A stretch of DNA of 39,273 nt from Candidatus Nanopelagicales bacterium (GTDB taxonomy: Bacteria > Actinomycetota > Actinomycetes > S36-B12 > UBA5976), in assembly GCA_030834185.1 (NCBI GenBank), contig JAURFT010000008.1, forward strand, positions 1 through 39,273, read 5' to 3'. Made by a program: the position numbers and the translations under genes. Shown piece after piece: positions 7,826-16,174 of the stretch; within the stretch, counting starts at the first letter, position 1, and each line of letters begins with the position of its first letter. A model generated the notes under the pieces. The model had not been told where the DNA came from, ran no database searches, and saw nothing but the letters and a program-made list of their open reading frames with translations.

Positions 7826-8805
7826 CGCGTAGCTCCAATCACTGGATGAAAACAGGCAACATTGTTTTCAAACGCAGGCTCTGCTGCTTGGCAAACATGA
7901 TCGGCATAATTACATCGCGAAGCAAAGCGGCAACCAGAAACAATTTCAGTGATCTGCGGTGGTGAACCAGGAATTGGGTTCAGCGCCGGGCGAGCTGGAT
8001 CAAAGCGGGGAATTGCAGCTAATAAGCCGCGGGTATATGGGTGTTTTGGGGTGCTTAGAATTTCAGCAACCGGACCTTGCTCCACAATATTTCCCGCATA
8101 CATAACCACAATGCGATTGCAAACATCAGCTGCAACTGCAAGATCATGGGTAATTAGCATCAACGAAGCATCTCCCATGCCGCTGCGCAGTAGATCTAAA
8201 ATCTGCGCTTGAATTGTGGCATCAAGGGCGGTTGTTGGCTCATCGGCAACTACTAGCTGCGGGTTATTTATAAGTGCTAGCGCAATCATTACGCGCTGTC
8301 GCAGCCCACCAGAGAGCTGATGTGGATAGGCCTTTAATCGCTCAGCAGGAGAAGGAATACCAACTGCAGTTAGCACTTCAAGCACTTTAGCTGCTGCATC
8401 TTTTTTGTTTAAATTGGTATGTCTTGTCACAGATTCAGAGAGCTGACTAGAAACGGTGCGAACTGGATTCAGCGATGTTAGCGGCTCTTGAAATACCATT
8501 GAGATATCTTTACCGCGCAGTTTGCGAGCAACTGAATCTGGCGCGGAAACCATATCAACACCATTAATTAGCACTTCGCCTTCAACTTTAGCTGAAGTTG
8601 GCTGAATACCTAACATGCTTAACCCAAGCATGGTTTTACCTGAGCCAGATTCACCCACAATTGCCACGCGCTCGCCAGCTTTAATCGTGAGATTAATGCC
8701 GCGTACAACCGCCGAATAACCAGCTGGGGTTGGGAAGCTAACTTTTAAGTTCTTTACCTCAACTGCATTAATCATTGCAGTGTTACTCACTGCGGAATTA
8801 TTCAC
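7822..8805 (-). CDS. dppD: Peptide/nickel-type ABC importer ATPase, DppD/OppD-like
   Basis: A 327-residue ATPase paired with DppF. Walker A is GESGSGKTML, the Q-loop is VFQEPLTSLNPVR, the signature LSGGLRQRVMIALAL, and Walker B VVADEPTTALD with ITHDL following. The C-terminal oligo_HPY region has GCRFASRCNYA and a late VACFHP. The start is a GTG overlapping the dppC stop by four bases (GTGA). A small ATG-based alternative 30 bases inside (MINAVEV) is possible but would break the coupling. Confidence 0.93.
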   Translation of the reverse strand: MNNSAVSNTAMINAVEVKNLKVSFPTPAGYSAVVRGINLTIKAGERVAIVGESGSGKTMLGLSMLGIQPTSAKVEGEVLINGVDMVSAPDSVARKLRGKDISMVFQEPLTSLNPVRTVSSQLSESVTRHTNLNKKDAAAKVLEVLTAVGIPSPAERLKAYPHQLSGGLRQRVMIALALINNPQLVVADEPTTALDATIQAQILDLLRSGMGDASLMLITHDLAVAADVCNRIVVMYAGNIVEQGPVAEILSTPKHPYTRGLLAAIPRFDPARPALNPIPGSPPQITEIVSGCRFASRCNYADHVCQAAEPAFENNVACFHPVIGATR

Positions 8806-9692
8806 TGTGACACCCGTGTGCTTCTGGCTTGTTCGCGCGCATTTAATCCTTCACCTAACAAATTTGCAGTAAAAATCGTAAGCACAATTGCAACTGCCGG
8901 ACCAAGCATCATCCATGGGGCAGTTGCTAAATAGGTTCGACTTTCATTCAGCATATTTCCCCACGTTGGCGTACCAAGAGGTGCGCCTAGACCAAGAAAT
9001 GACAATCCGCTCTCAGCAATTAATAAATCTGCAAACACAAATGCTGCAATTACCTGCAGCGTTGGTCGCAGCGCGGGCAGAATATGAGTGAATATGGATC
9101 TAAATGCAGTAACGCCAAATAACCGAGCTGCTGTGACATATTCGCGCTCGCGCAGCGTTAAAGTTTCAGCATAAACAACTCGCGCAATTGTGGGCCAGCA
9201 AACCAGCCCCAGCGTAAGTCCAAGCGCCCAAAAGCCTCTACCAACAACAGAGACAATAGTTACAGCAATAATTAAATATGGGAACGAGATGCCAATATCA
9301 ATAATTCGGCTCAGCACAATTCGCACTCGATTGCGATTCCAAGCGGCGCTAATTCCAAGCGTGATCCCAATAAATCCGCCTAAAATTGTGCCAACAGATG
9401 CAATCCCAAGCGACCATCTAAAGCCAGCAATTACCCGAGAGAACACATCTTGCCCAAGGCCATCAGTGCCAAGCCAGGCGCCGCCCAAACTTGGTGATTG
9501 CAATCGAAGACCTAGATCAGCTAAAAATGGATCAACGCGATAAAACAGCGGTTGGAAAATTGCAACAATAAATAGCAGCCCTAAAAATGTTGAGCTGATG
9601 CGCAGCGTTAGCGGCGATCTATTATATTTTTTAGCAAACTTCTTTCGAGAAAACGGCATTACTACTTCAGTTGGTTTAGCTTCAGCGCTCAT
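8802..9692 (-). CDS. dppC: ABC importer permease, DppC/OppC-like
   Basis: A 296-residue inner-membrane permease with the OppC_N type first membrane segment (TLRISSTFLGLLFIVAIF) after a basic N-terminus, and five further segments. The coupling EAA region is visible as the YVTAARLFGVTAFRSIFTHILP stretch (split by its conserved Gly), which docks on the ATPases. LIAESGLSFLGLGAPLGTPT near the C-terminus is highly typical of DppC. It overlaps dppB and dppD by four bases each. It forms the channel with DppB. Confidence 0.92.
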   Translation of the reverse strand: MSAEAKPTEVVMPFSRKKFAKKYNRSPLTLRISSTFLGLLFIVAIFQPLFYRVDPFLADLGLRLQSPSLGGAWLGTDGLGQDVFSRVIAGFRWSLGIASVGTILGGFIGITLGISAAWNRNRVRIVLSRIIDIGISFPYLIIAVTIVSVVGRGFWALGLTLGLVCWPTIARVVYAETLTLREREYVTAARLFGVTAFRSIFTHILPALRPTLQVIAAFVFADLLIAESGLSFLGLGAPLGTPTWGNMLNESRTYLATAPWMMLGPAVAIVLTIFTANLLGEGLNAREQARSTRVSQ

Positions 9693-10624
9693 AGTTGGCT
9701 CTTTCGCAAGCGTGGATCGGCTAATCTAAATACTTGATCCATAACCAAATTAACAAAAAATACTAAACAGGCAACTACAAACACAGTTGCTTGAACGGTT
9801 GGAAAATCTAAATTCGTAATTGATTGCACCAAAATTAAACCTAAACCTGGCCAGGCAAAAATAAATTCAGTGATTAATGCGCCAGAAAGTAAAAATGCAA
9901 ACTGCGCGCCAAGTAAAGATGTGGCTGATAGCAACGCATTTGGCAGCGAATGCTTAATTAATAGCTCGGTTGGATTGGCGCCATTAGCTTTTGCAGTTCG
10001 GTAATAATCTTGCCGGGTGGTGTCTTCAACATTTGCTGCGAGCACGCGGATTAGATTCGGCGCTAGCGCAAAAGCTAAAGTTGCAGTTGGCAAAATCCAA
10101 GCACCAGGACCGGTATTGGCAATTGATGGCAACCAGCCCAGCCAGACTGCAAAGATCTGAATTAAAACCAGCCCAATTACATAAGAAGGGGTTCCCTGCG
10201 CCACGCTAACAATTGTGCTTAGCACTCGGCGCTTGCGCTGATTTGGTTTTGCCCCAAGCCAGATTCCCGCTGGAATGGCAACAATGGTGTTAAACACAAT
10301 TGCTAAAAAGGTTAACTTCAAAGTAGATGGTAGATATTGCAGCACAAATGAAAGCGCAGGCTGCGAATTAACTAATGAATTACCAAAATCAAGGTTGATA
10401 ACATCTCTTATAAATACAAAATATTGGGTGATCAGCGGCTTATCAAATCCATTTGCAATTCTTATGGCTTCAATAATCTCAGGTGTCGCACCTTCGCCAG
10501 CCAGGATAAGTGCTGGATCACCTGAAAGTCTAAGCAGTAAGAACAGAACTGTAGAGACGCTCCAAAGCAGAATTAGTAACTGGATAATTCGGGACCAAAG
10601 CGCTTTGCCTCTTCGATTAAGCAT
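9689..10624 (-). CDS. dppB: ABC importer permease, DppB/OppB-like
   Basis: A 311-residue permease with the first helix at about residues 11-32, a periplasmic-type N-terminal loop containing GDPALILAGEGATPE, and the EAA-type coupling loop DYYRTAKANGANPTELLIKH. The ending AVFVVACLVFFVNLVMDQVF and ADPRLR are typical of the DppB family. AAAGGTG lies before the ATG. It is separated from dppA by 90 bases that hold a strong hairpin. It is translationally coupled to dppC. Confidence 0.92.
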   Translation of the reverse strand: MLNRRGKALWSRIIQLLILLWSVSTVLFLLLRLSGDPALILAGEGATPEIIEAIRIANGFDKPLITQYFVFIRDVINLDFGNSLVNSQPALSFVLQYLPSTLKLTFLAIVFNTIVAIPAGIWLGAKPNQRKRRVLSTIVSVAQGTPSYVIGLVLIQIFAVWLGWLPSIANTGPGAWILPTATLAFALAPNLIRVLAANVEDTTRQDYYRTAKANGANPTELLIKHSLPNALLSATSLLGAQFAFLLSGALITEFIFAWPGLGLILVQSITNLDFPTVQATVFVVACLVFFVNLVMDQVFRLADPRLRKSQL

Positions 10625-10640
10625 TTCACCTTTCAGGAAC

Positions 10641-10672
10641 TTAGCTGGGCCTTCCGAAGAAGGCCCAGCTAA
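10641..10672 (-). promoter_or_regulatory. UUCG-loop hairpin between dppA and dppB
   Basis: Arms 10641-10654 and 10659-10672 pair over 14 bases. On the transcribed minus strand the loop is TTCG closed by C-G, a very stable tetraloop. No U-run follows, so it is more likely an intercistronic stabiliser or partial terminator, keeping binding-protein mRNA more abundant than permease mRNA, than a full terminator. Confidence 0.7.
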
Positions 10673-10714
10673 TTAGTTCTGTTAAATCAGTTCAGTTTTT
10701 TAAATTGAGCTGCT

Positions 10715-12244
10715 TTATCGAACAGTGAGTCGCTCGTAAGCAATCGCACGGTTTTCTACTGAGAAACCGCGGACGCCTTGACCTAGTACATAAAGATCAA
10801 TCTGCTCTACTAGGTAAAGTGCTGGTGCGCTTTCAGTTACTCGCACCGCAACTTCCTGCAAAATTGCCAGTCGCTTAGCTCCATTGAGCTCAGTTTGAGC
10901 TGACTTAACCAATGCATTTTCAGCCTGGTTGCAGTAGAACGGACTGGATTTACATACGAAGATCTCGTATGGTCGAGATGCATCACCGCGAGGTGCTGAG
11001 TTCCATGACAATCCAAATGCATCACCTTTCCAGGTGTTGCGCAGATATTGCGGCAACCACTGGGCAAAGGTAATTGTGGTGTAGTTCAAGGTAACGTTGA
11101 TTTTCGCAAGATCAGCTTTCACTGCCTGATAGATCAAGTTATCTGATGGGAATGAACCAACTGTGATATCTGCATCCAGGGTGAGTCCATTTGGAAAGCC
11201 TGCTGCAGTTAGCAATTGTCGTGCTTTTGCTGGGTCGTATGGGTAACCCTTCACATTTGAGTTATAACCATTAACTGTTGGGGTTACACCCTGAGTTGCA
11301 CCCTTGCCACGGCCAGCTAACAGGTTCTTTGCAATGGCTTCTTTATCAACACCATAATTCAAAGCCTGTCGTACTCGCACATCTGCAACTGGTCCACCGC
11401 TGGTCACGTTGAATGCCAATGACATCACCTGTGGTGCTGGCACGGTAATAACAGTTCCCTTTGCAGCACGTGCTGCTTCAATTTGATCAGGGTTAATACC
11501 CGCGATCATATTTACCTGGCCTGATTGCAGCGCCTGCAAACGAGATGCGGCATCAGCAAGCGGAATAATTACCATCTTATTTACTTTTGGTTTGCGCCAT
11601 GAACCTTTAAATGCACTTAGCTCAATTCGAGTGGTGCTAACTGAATCAAACTTAAATGGTCCAGTACCAACTGGCTTAGCAGTGACAATATCTTCGCCAG
11701 CATCTTTCCATGCCTTTGGCGCCACAATGTAAACCGCAGCTAATTTGGCTGGCAGAATTGCATCCACCGTGCTGGTGTAAATATCTACGGTGTATCTGTT
11801 AACAACACGTGCACCAGTAACTGTTGGTAGCTCAGTTGAACCAATAACAGTTCGACGGCCCGCTTCACTTACTAGATAATCAAAAGTTGCTTTTACAGCT
11901 GCGGCATCAAAATCTTCACCATTTGAGAATTTCACGCCTTTACGTAAATTAAAGCGCCATGATTTCTTTGAAATTGGCTTCCATGAAAGTGCAAGCTTTG
12001 GCTTTGCTGCGCCTTTGCCATCCACGCGTACTAGCGCGTCGAATACTGCGGCGTAAGTGTGAACACCAGGAGTTCCTGGACCTTCACGATAAGGATTACC
12101 CTGGCTTGGTGGCAAACCTGCAACACCAACTGTAAGAGTTCCTCCTGATTTACCAGCTGCATTAGCTGGTGCTTGACCAACAACTGCTGTTGCAAACAAC
12201 ATTGCTGTAATGGTCATCACACTAAATATCTTGTTACGGCGCAT
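10715..12244 (-). CDS. dppA: Extracellular solute-binding protein, family 5 (DppA-like)
   Basis: A 509-residue substrate receptor of the SBP_bac_5 family. A signal peptide (basic MRRNK, hydrophobic core to about residue 22) ends in PANAAGKSG, a type I cleavage site with no lipobox cysteine, unusual for a monoderm receptor. The mature part starts GGTLTVGVAGLPPSQGNPY. Family hallmarks include LALSWKPISKKSWRFNLRKGVKFSNGE (two adjoining segments), VGTGPFKFDS and VADVRVRQALNYGVDKEAIA. It is the first gene of its operon, with GAGGAGA upstream, divergent from the VOC gene across a palindrome-rich region. The ligand may be a short peptide, but many family members bind opines, sugars or aromatic compounds; the catabolic genes nearby favour a non-peptide ligand. 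Confidence 0.9.
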   Translation of the reverse strand: MRRNKIFSVMTITAMLFATAVVGQAPANAAGKSGGTLTVGVAGLPPSQGNPYREGPGTPGVHTYAAVFDALVRVDGKGAAKPKLALSWKPISKKSWRFNLRKGVKFSNGEDFDAAAVKATFDYLVSEAGRRTVIGSTELPTVTGARVVNRYTVDIYTSTVDAILPAKLAAVYIVAPKAWKDAGEDIVTAKPVGTGPFKFDSVSTTRIELSAFKGSWRKPKVNKMVIIPLADAASRLQALQSGQVNMIAGINPDQIEAARAAKGTVITVPAPQVMSLAFNVTSGGPVADVRVRQALNYGVDKEAIAKNLLAGRGKGATQGVTPTVNGYNSNVKGYPYDPAKARQLLTAAGFPNGLTLDADITVGSFPSDNLIYQAVKADLAKINVTLNYTTITFAQWLPQYLRNTWKGDAFGLSWNSAPRGDASRPYEIFVCKSSPFYCNQAENALVKSAQTELNGAKRLAILQEVAVRVTESAPALYLVEQIDLYVLGQGVRGFSVENRAIAYERLTVR

Positions 12245-12320
12245 TCAATCTCCTCTTTTTTTCCCCGCTGACAGGGGGTGTAACTCTTGCTGCTTTAAAA
12301 CTCAAAGTCAAGGCAGCGAA

Positions 12321-12359
12321 CTTAAATAAGATAATTCACCAGGAATTATTTTATTTAAG
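12321..12359. promoter_or_regulatory. 39-bp palindrome in the dppA/VOC divergent region
   Basis: Arms CTTAAATAAGATAATTC (12321-12337) and 12343-12359 are complementary at 16 of 17 positions, the exception being a G-T pair, around ACCAG. It lies 77 bases from dppA and 87 bases from the VOC start. Likely an operator or a cruciform/RNA hairpin. Confidence 0.65.
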
Positions 12360-12364
12360 TGTGC

Positions 12365-12384
12365 AAGTGTGACATGTGTCACTT
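12365..12384. promoter_or_regulatory. Second operator-like dyad upstream of the VOC gene
   Basis: AAGTGTGACATGTGTCACTT is symmetric at 16 of 20 positions. It also contains GTGACA-TG-TGTCAC as an overlapping perfect 6-bp inverted repeat. The position and form suit a dimeric repressor site controlling one or both divergent units. No regulator gene is visible in the accessory region. Confidence 0.5.
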
Positions 12385-12445
12385 TAAACCCCGCATCGGG
12401 AGTCAGCTACAGTTAAATTCAGGGCTGAGGTAACTAAGGGGACAG

Positions 12446-13264
12446 ATGAAAATCGGACCAATTGCGCAAGTGACGATGCTGAGTTCAGATATTGCTAAAT
12501 CTGTGCAGTTATATTCACAGGCTTTTGGCTGGGATAAAACTAATTACCTAAAAGTTACTAGTGCTCAGGCGCAATCTTGGGGAGCAGATTTACATGCCGG
12601 AGCAGAACTGGCAATAGTCGGTGGAAAATCAGGATCTGTCCGATTTATTGAATGTAACAGCTATCCCGAACAGGTTGCGCTTAAAACTTTTGGTTGGACA
12701 GCGCTTGAAGTATGTGTTGATGATGTTTATGGCTACACCGATCGCGCCATTGCCGCCGGCTTTAAGATGTTAAACGAGCCAGTTAAATTAGCAGGCTCAG
12801 CAAATCCGCTGCCGCTAATTGCAGCTCAGCTAGCTGGCCCAAACGGCGAATGTATTTATATCACTCAGATTTTAGGTGATGTTCCCAACTTTGAGCTACC
12901 CGATGTTTCAACGCACTCTGGCAGCATTTTTATCTGCGTGCTTGGCGCTTCAGATCTAGCTGCATCTCGCGAAGTGCTGGAATCAAAATTTCAACTACGC
13001 CGCGCCAGTGATAGAGAAGTTGCAATCAAAGTGCTTAATAAGGTGTATCAGAAACCACTTACTGATTTACATCATATTAGTTCACTGCAGCTAAATGGTA
13101 GAAATGCAATTGAGATTGATCAACTACCAACAGCTGCAAGCGCAAGAGCCAAACTGCCTGGATATCTGCCACCTGGCATTAGCATTGTTTCAGTAAAAGC
13201 AGAAGTTACATCGCCAACCATTATTTCGCTGCCAGATAATGCGTTACTTGAGCTAATTGATTAA
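12446..13264 (+). CDS. Two-domain VOC (glyoxalase/extradiol dioxygenase fold) protein
   Basis: A 272-residue cytosolic protein with two vicinal-oxygen-chelate modules. The first covers about residues 1-65 (IAQVTMLSSDIAKSVQLYSQAFGW) and 75-140 (GWTALEVCVDDVYGYTDRAI ... GPNGECIYITQ); the second half, 155-272, is more diverged (SIFICVLGASDLAASREVLE). The metal ligands are not clear: the usual N-terminal His after the first strand is Gln8 here. AGGGGA precedes the ATG at good spacing. It is the only plus-strand gene in the accessory region, divergent from dppA, and its stop overlaps the ALDH stop. It may be a ring-cleaving, isomerase or binding protein for the imported compound; I cannot decide. 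Confidence 0.75.
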   Translation: MKIGPIAQVTMLSSDIAKSVQLYSQAFGWDKTNYLKVTSAQAQSWGADLHAGAELAIVGGKSGSVRFIECNSYPEQVALKTFGWTALEVCVDDVYGYTDRAIAAGFKMLNEPVKLAGSANPLPLIAAQLAGPNGECIYITQILGDVPNFELPDVSTHSGSIFICVLGASDLAASREVLESKFQLRRASDREVAIKVLNKVYQKPLTDLHHISSLQLNGRNAIEIDQLPTAASARAKLPGYLPPGISIVSVKAEVTSPTIISLPDNALLELID

Positions 13265-14754
13265 TTCATATAGTGAGTTGATTTATATCTGGCATAAGCT
13301 AAAAAGCCTTCAGTGCCCAGCTCAGTTCCAATGCCGCTGTTTTTGCGGCCACCAAATGGCGCTGCCGTATTAAAACCAAATCCATTAATTCCAATTGAGC
13401 CAGTATCAATTTGATCTGCCACACTGCGAGCACGATTTTCATCTGTTGACCAAACTGATCCAGCTAACCCAAACTGTGAATCATTTGCTACTGCAATTGC
13501 CTCTTGATCATTCTCAACAGCAATTACAGCAACAACTGGTCCAAAAATTTCGCTCTGACAGATATCCATTTCAGTGCTGGCGTTTACGAAAATAGTTGGA
13601 TTTAAATACCAGCCTTTAGCTAAATCGCTTGGCCGATCGCCACCTAGTGCAAGCTGCGCACCTTGCTTTAGGCCTGAAGCAATAAATCCTTCAACCTTTT
13701 CCCGATGCTGCTCGCTGATCAGCGGCCCGTTCTGAGTTGCTTCATCAAATGGATCACCTATTTTGATAGCAGCTGCAGCTTCAACCATCGCTTGCACAAC
13801 TTGATCATGAATTGATTTTGGCACTATTACTCTGGAGTGAATAAAACAATTTTGACCAGTAAAAGTAAAACCAAGATATGGCAGATTGCGAGCAAAGCTA
13901 GCAATATCTGCATCATCTAATAACACAGCTGCGGATTTGCCACCAAGCTCAAGCACTACAGATTTAAATGAGCCTGCACATGTTTGCGCAATTGCTCTGC
14001 CAGTTTCAGTTGAACCAGTAAACCCAACAATGTTTACACCAGGATGGGCAACTAGCGCTTCACCTGCTTCGCGCGATCCTGGTAATACATTTATAACTCC
14101 AGCTGGAAATCCAGCTTGCGCTGCAGCTTCGGCAAAAATATAACCTTCAAGCGGAGATTGCGGACTTGGCTTAAGCACAACTGTGCCACCAAGGGCCAAA
14201 GTTGGTCCGATCTTAAACAGCCCCATCTCTAGCGTGCCGTTGTAAGGAACAATCACTGCGCTTACTCCGCGCGATTCGAGCTTAACTGAGCTGCGCTTTA
14301 CTAAGCCTGGATTTTGTAGCGCGGGTATTGCTCTGATTTGATCAAACTCAAGCTCTTCAGCAAGTCCTGCGTAATAACGCAGCAGCTCAGCTGCTCGACT
14401 TGGTCGAGTGACAGTTGGGATAAATGGTCTACCAAGCTCATGGGCATAAAGCACGGAGAGCTCTTGATGTCGTACTTCTAAAATATCTGCTAAACGCCGC
14501 ATTGCCGCAGCGCGCTCAGCTACCGGCCAGCTGCTCCAGCCAGATTTTTTATCAAAGGCTGATCGAGCAGCTAATACAGCTGAATTAATATCATTGGTAT
14601 TTGCATCTGGCACTTCACCAATTACGTTTTGCGTGCTTGGGCTAATGATGCGAATTTTATTTTTTGTATCAGGCTTAACCCAATCGCCATTTATATAAAA
14701 ACTACTGCGAGTATATGAATCATGAAATTTATCTTTTACTAACAAGCTATCCAT
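13261..14754 (-). CDS. NAD(P)-dependent aldehyde dehydrogenase 2
   Basis: A 497-residue ALDH-superfamily oxidoreductase. From the chosen start the general-base Glu is about 269 (VLELGGKS), the nucleophilic Cys about 303 (FTGQNCFIHSR), FTGSTETGR marks the cofactor loop, and the late motifs EIFGPVV and PFGGRKNSG are present. The frame is open further upstream, but the ATG at 14754 overlaps the end of the preceding ALDH gene by 8 bases and gives the usual ALDH length; an ATG at 14766 is possible. It is last in the operon with the monooxygenase and ALDH1 and meets the VOC gene tail to tail with overlapping stops. It probably oxidises an aldehyde intermediate; the substrate is unknown. Confidence 0.87.
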   Translation of the reverse strand: MDSLLVKDKFHDSYTRSSFYINGDWVKPDTKNKIRIISPSTQNVIGEVPDANTNDINSAVLAARSAFDKKSGWSSWPVAERAAAMRRLADILEVRHQELSVLYAHELGRPFIPTVTRPSRAAELLRYYAGLAEELEFDQIRAIPALQNPGLVKRSSVKLESRGVSAVIVPYNGTLEMGLFKIGPTLALGGTVVLKPSPQSPLEGYIFAEAAAQAGFPAGVINVLPGSREAGEALVAHPGVNIVGFTGSTETGRAIAQTCAGSFKSVVLELGGKSAAVLLDDADIASFARNLPYLGFTFTGQNCFIHSRVIVPKSIHDQVVQAMVEAAAAIKIGDPFDEATQNGPLISEQHREKVEGFIASGLKQGAQLALGGDRPSDLAKGWYLNPTIFVNASTEMDICQSEIFGPVVAVIAVENDQEAIAVANDSQFGLAGSVWSTDENRARSVADQIDTGSIGINGFGFNTAAPFGGRKNSGIGTELGTEGFLAYARYKSTHYMN

Positions 14755-16162
14755 TAGCGCCGCCATATGCCGCTGGCATCCCTGGTGACTTAGATACCCA
14801 GACGCTTTTAGTCCAGGTATATAAATAAGGTGCATCTGTGCCGCCTTCGCGGCCATAGCCAGAATGTCTAACCCCACCAAATGGCATTAGATCAGAAAGG
14901 ATTCGGTACGTATTCACCCAGATATTGCCAACTCGAAGCTCACTGGCCACTCGATGCGCTCGGCTGATATCAGTTGTCCAAACTCCAGCAGCTAAGCCAA
15001 AATTAGTATCGTGTGCTTTTATAACTGCATCTGTTTCATCTTTAAATGAGCCAATAGTTAAAACTGGTCCAAAGATCTCCTCTTGCACTGCAATTGAGCT
15101 AGTTGGTAGATCAATAAACGCAGTTGGTGGCACATAAAAACCATTTGCAATTGCTACATCCAGATTTAATTTTGGCTGCGCTAATACTTTGCCGCCATCG
15201 CGCTTAGCAGTTTCAATGTATTCAATTGTTTTTTGCGCCTGCAGTTTAGTAACTTGCGGCCCAACATTGGTTTTAGCATCTCTTGGATCTCCAATAACTA
15301 AACTATTGAATCTAGCTGCTAGTTTTTCTACAAATTCTTTCTGTATTGCTTCTTGTACAAATAAGCGAGAGCCTGCAATACACATCTGCCCGCATGATCC
15401 AGTGACTCCTTCAACCACACCAGTAATTGCTGCATCAATATCAGCATCGGCAAAAACTAATTGCGCTGATTTGCCGCCAAGCTCTAAAGCGGCAGGGGCA
15501 AAGTGATTTGCCGCGGCAGCGCCAACGGCAGCTCCACTTTTATCTGAACCAGTAAACACAACTAATTTGGTGCGCGGATCTGAAACTAATTTCTTACCAA
15601 CTTCAGGGCCACCAGTTAACACTTGCACTACACCTTGTGGCACACCTGCTTTAGTTAAAATCTCTAGCAATTTAAGCGCGGTAAGCGGAGTTTCAGCTGC
15701 TGGCTTTAATATTGAGACATTACCAAAGGCAATTGCAGGTGCAATTTTTTTGGCAGCAAAAAAATATGGCACATTCCACGGAATAATTCCAACCACAACA
15801 CCATAAGGTTCGCGCTCGGTAAAAGCATGAAAATTTCCAGGCACTGGAACTACAGTGCCAGTTAATTTATCGGCATAGCCGCCGTAATACTCAAAACATT
15901 CAGCTGCTCGCAGCGCTTCTCTTGCGGTATCAGCTAATTTCTTGCCGGTGTTTAAAGTTTCAAGCTCTGAGATCTCAGTTATCTGCTCTCGCATGATTCG
16001 AGCCACATTAAGCAAGATCCGACCACGCTCACTTGCCCCAAGTCTGCGCCAGCTATCAAAACTTGCCTCCGCTAGCTCCAAAGCTGCATCTACTTGAGCC
16101 AAACTGGTCTCTGCTACCTCGCCAATTACTTCACCAGTAATCGGGGTCAGGATCTGGGTCAT
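14747..16162 (-). CDS. NAD(P)-dependent aldehyde dehydrogenase 1
   Basis: A 471-residue aldehyde dehydrogenase resembling the betaine-, aminobutyraldehyde- and hydroxymuconic-semialdehyde-dehydrogenase part of the family. IIPWNVP (about 126-132) holds the conserved Asn, Glu is 227 (LELGGKS), the nucleophile is Cys261 (GQMCIAGSR), and EEIFGPV and PFGGVRHSGYGREGG near the C-terminus are intact. It starts 12 bases after the FAD monooxygenase stop and overlaps the second ALDH. Two different ALDHs in one operon suggest two oxidation steps, or a dialdehyde or ring-opened semialdehyde being converted to acids. Confidence 0.9.
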   Translation of the reverse strand: MTQILTPITGEVIGEVAETSLAQVDAALELAEASFDSWRRLGASERGRILLNVARIMREQITEISELETLNTGKKLADTAREALRAAECFEYYGGYADKLTGTVVPVPGNFHAFTEREPYGVVVGIIPWNVPYFFAAKKIAPAIAFGNVSILKPAAETPLTALKLLEILTKAGVPQGVVQVLTGGPEVGKKLVSDPRTKLVVFTGSDKSGAAVGAAAANHFAPAALELGGKSAQLVFADADIDAAITGVVEGVTGSCGQMCIAGSRLFVQEAIQKEFVEKLAARFNSLVIGDPRDAKTNVGPQVTKLQAQKTIEYIETAKRDGGKVLAQPKLNLDVAIANGFYVPPTAFIDLPTSSIAVQEEIFGPVLTIGSFKDETDAVIKAHDTNFGLAAGVWTTDISRAHRVASELRVGNIWVNTYRILSDLMPFGGVRHSGYGREGGTDAPYLYTWTKSVWVSKSPGMPAAYGGANG

Positions 16163-16174
16163 CTAAGTTGCTCC

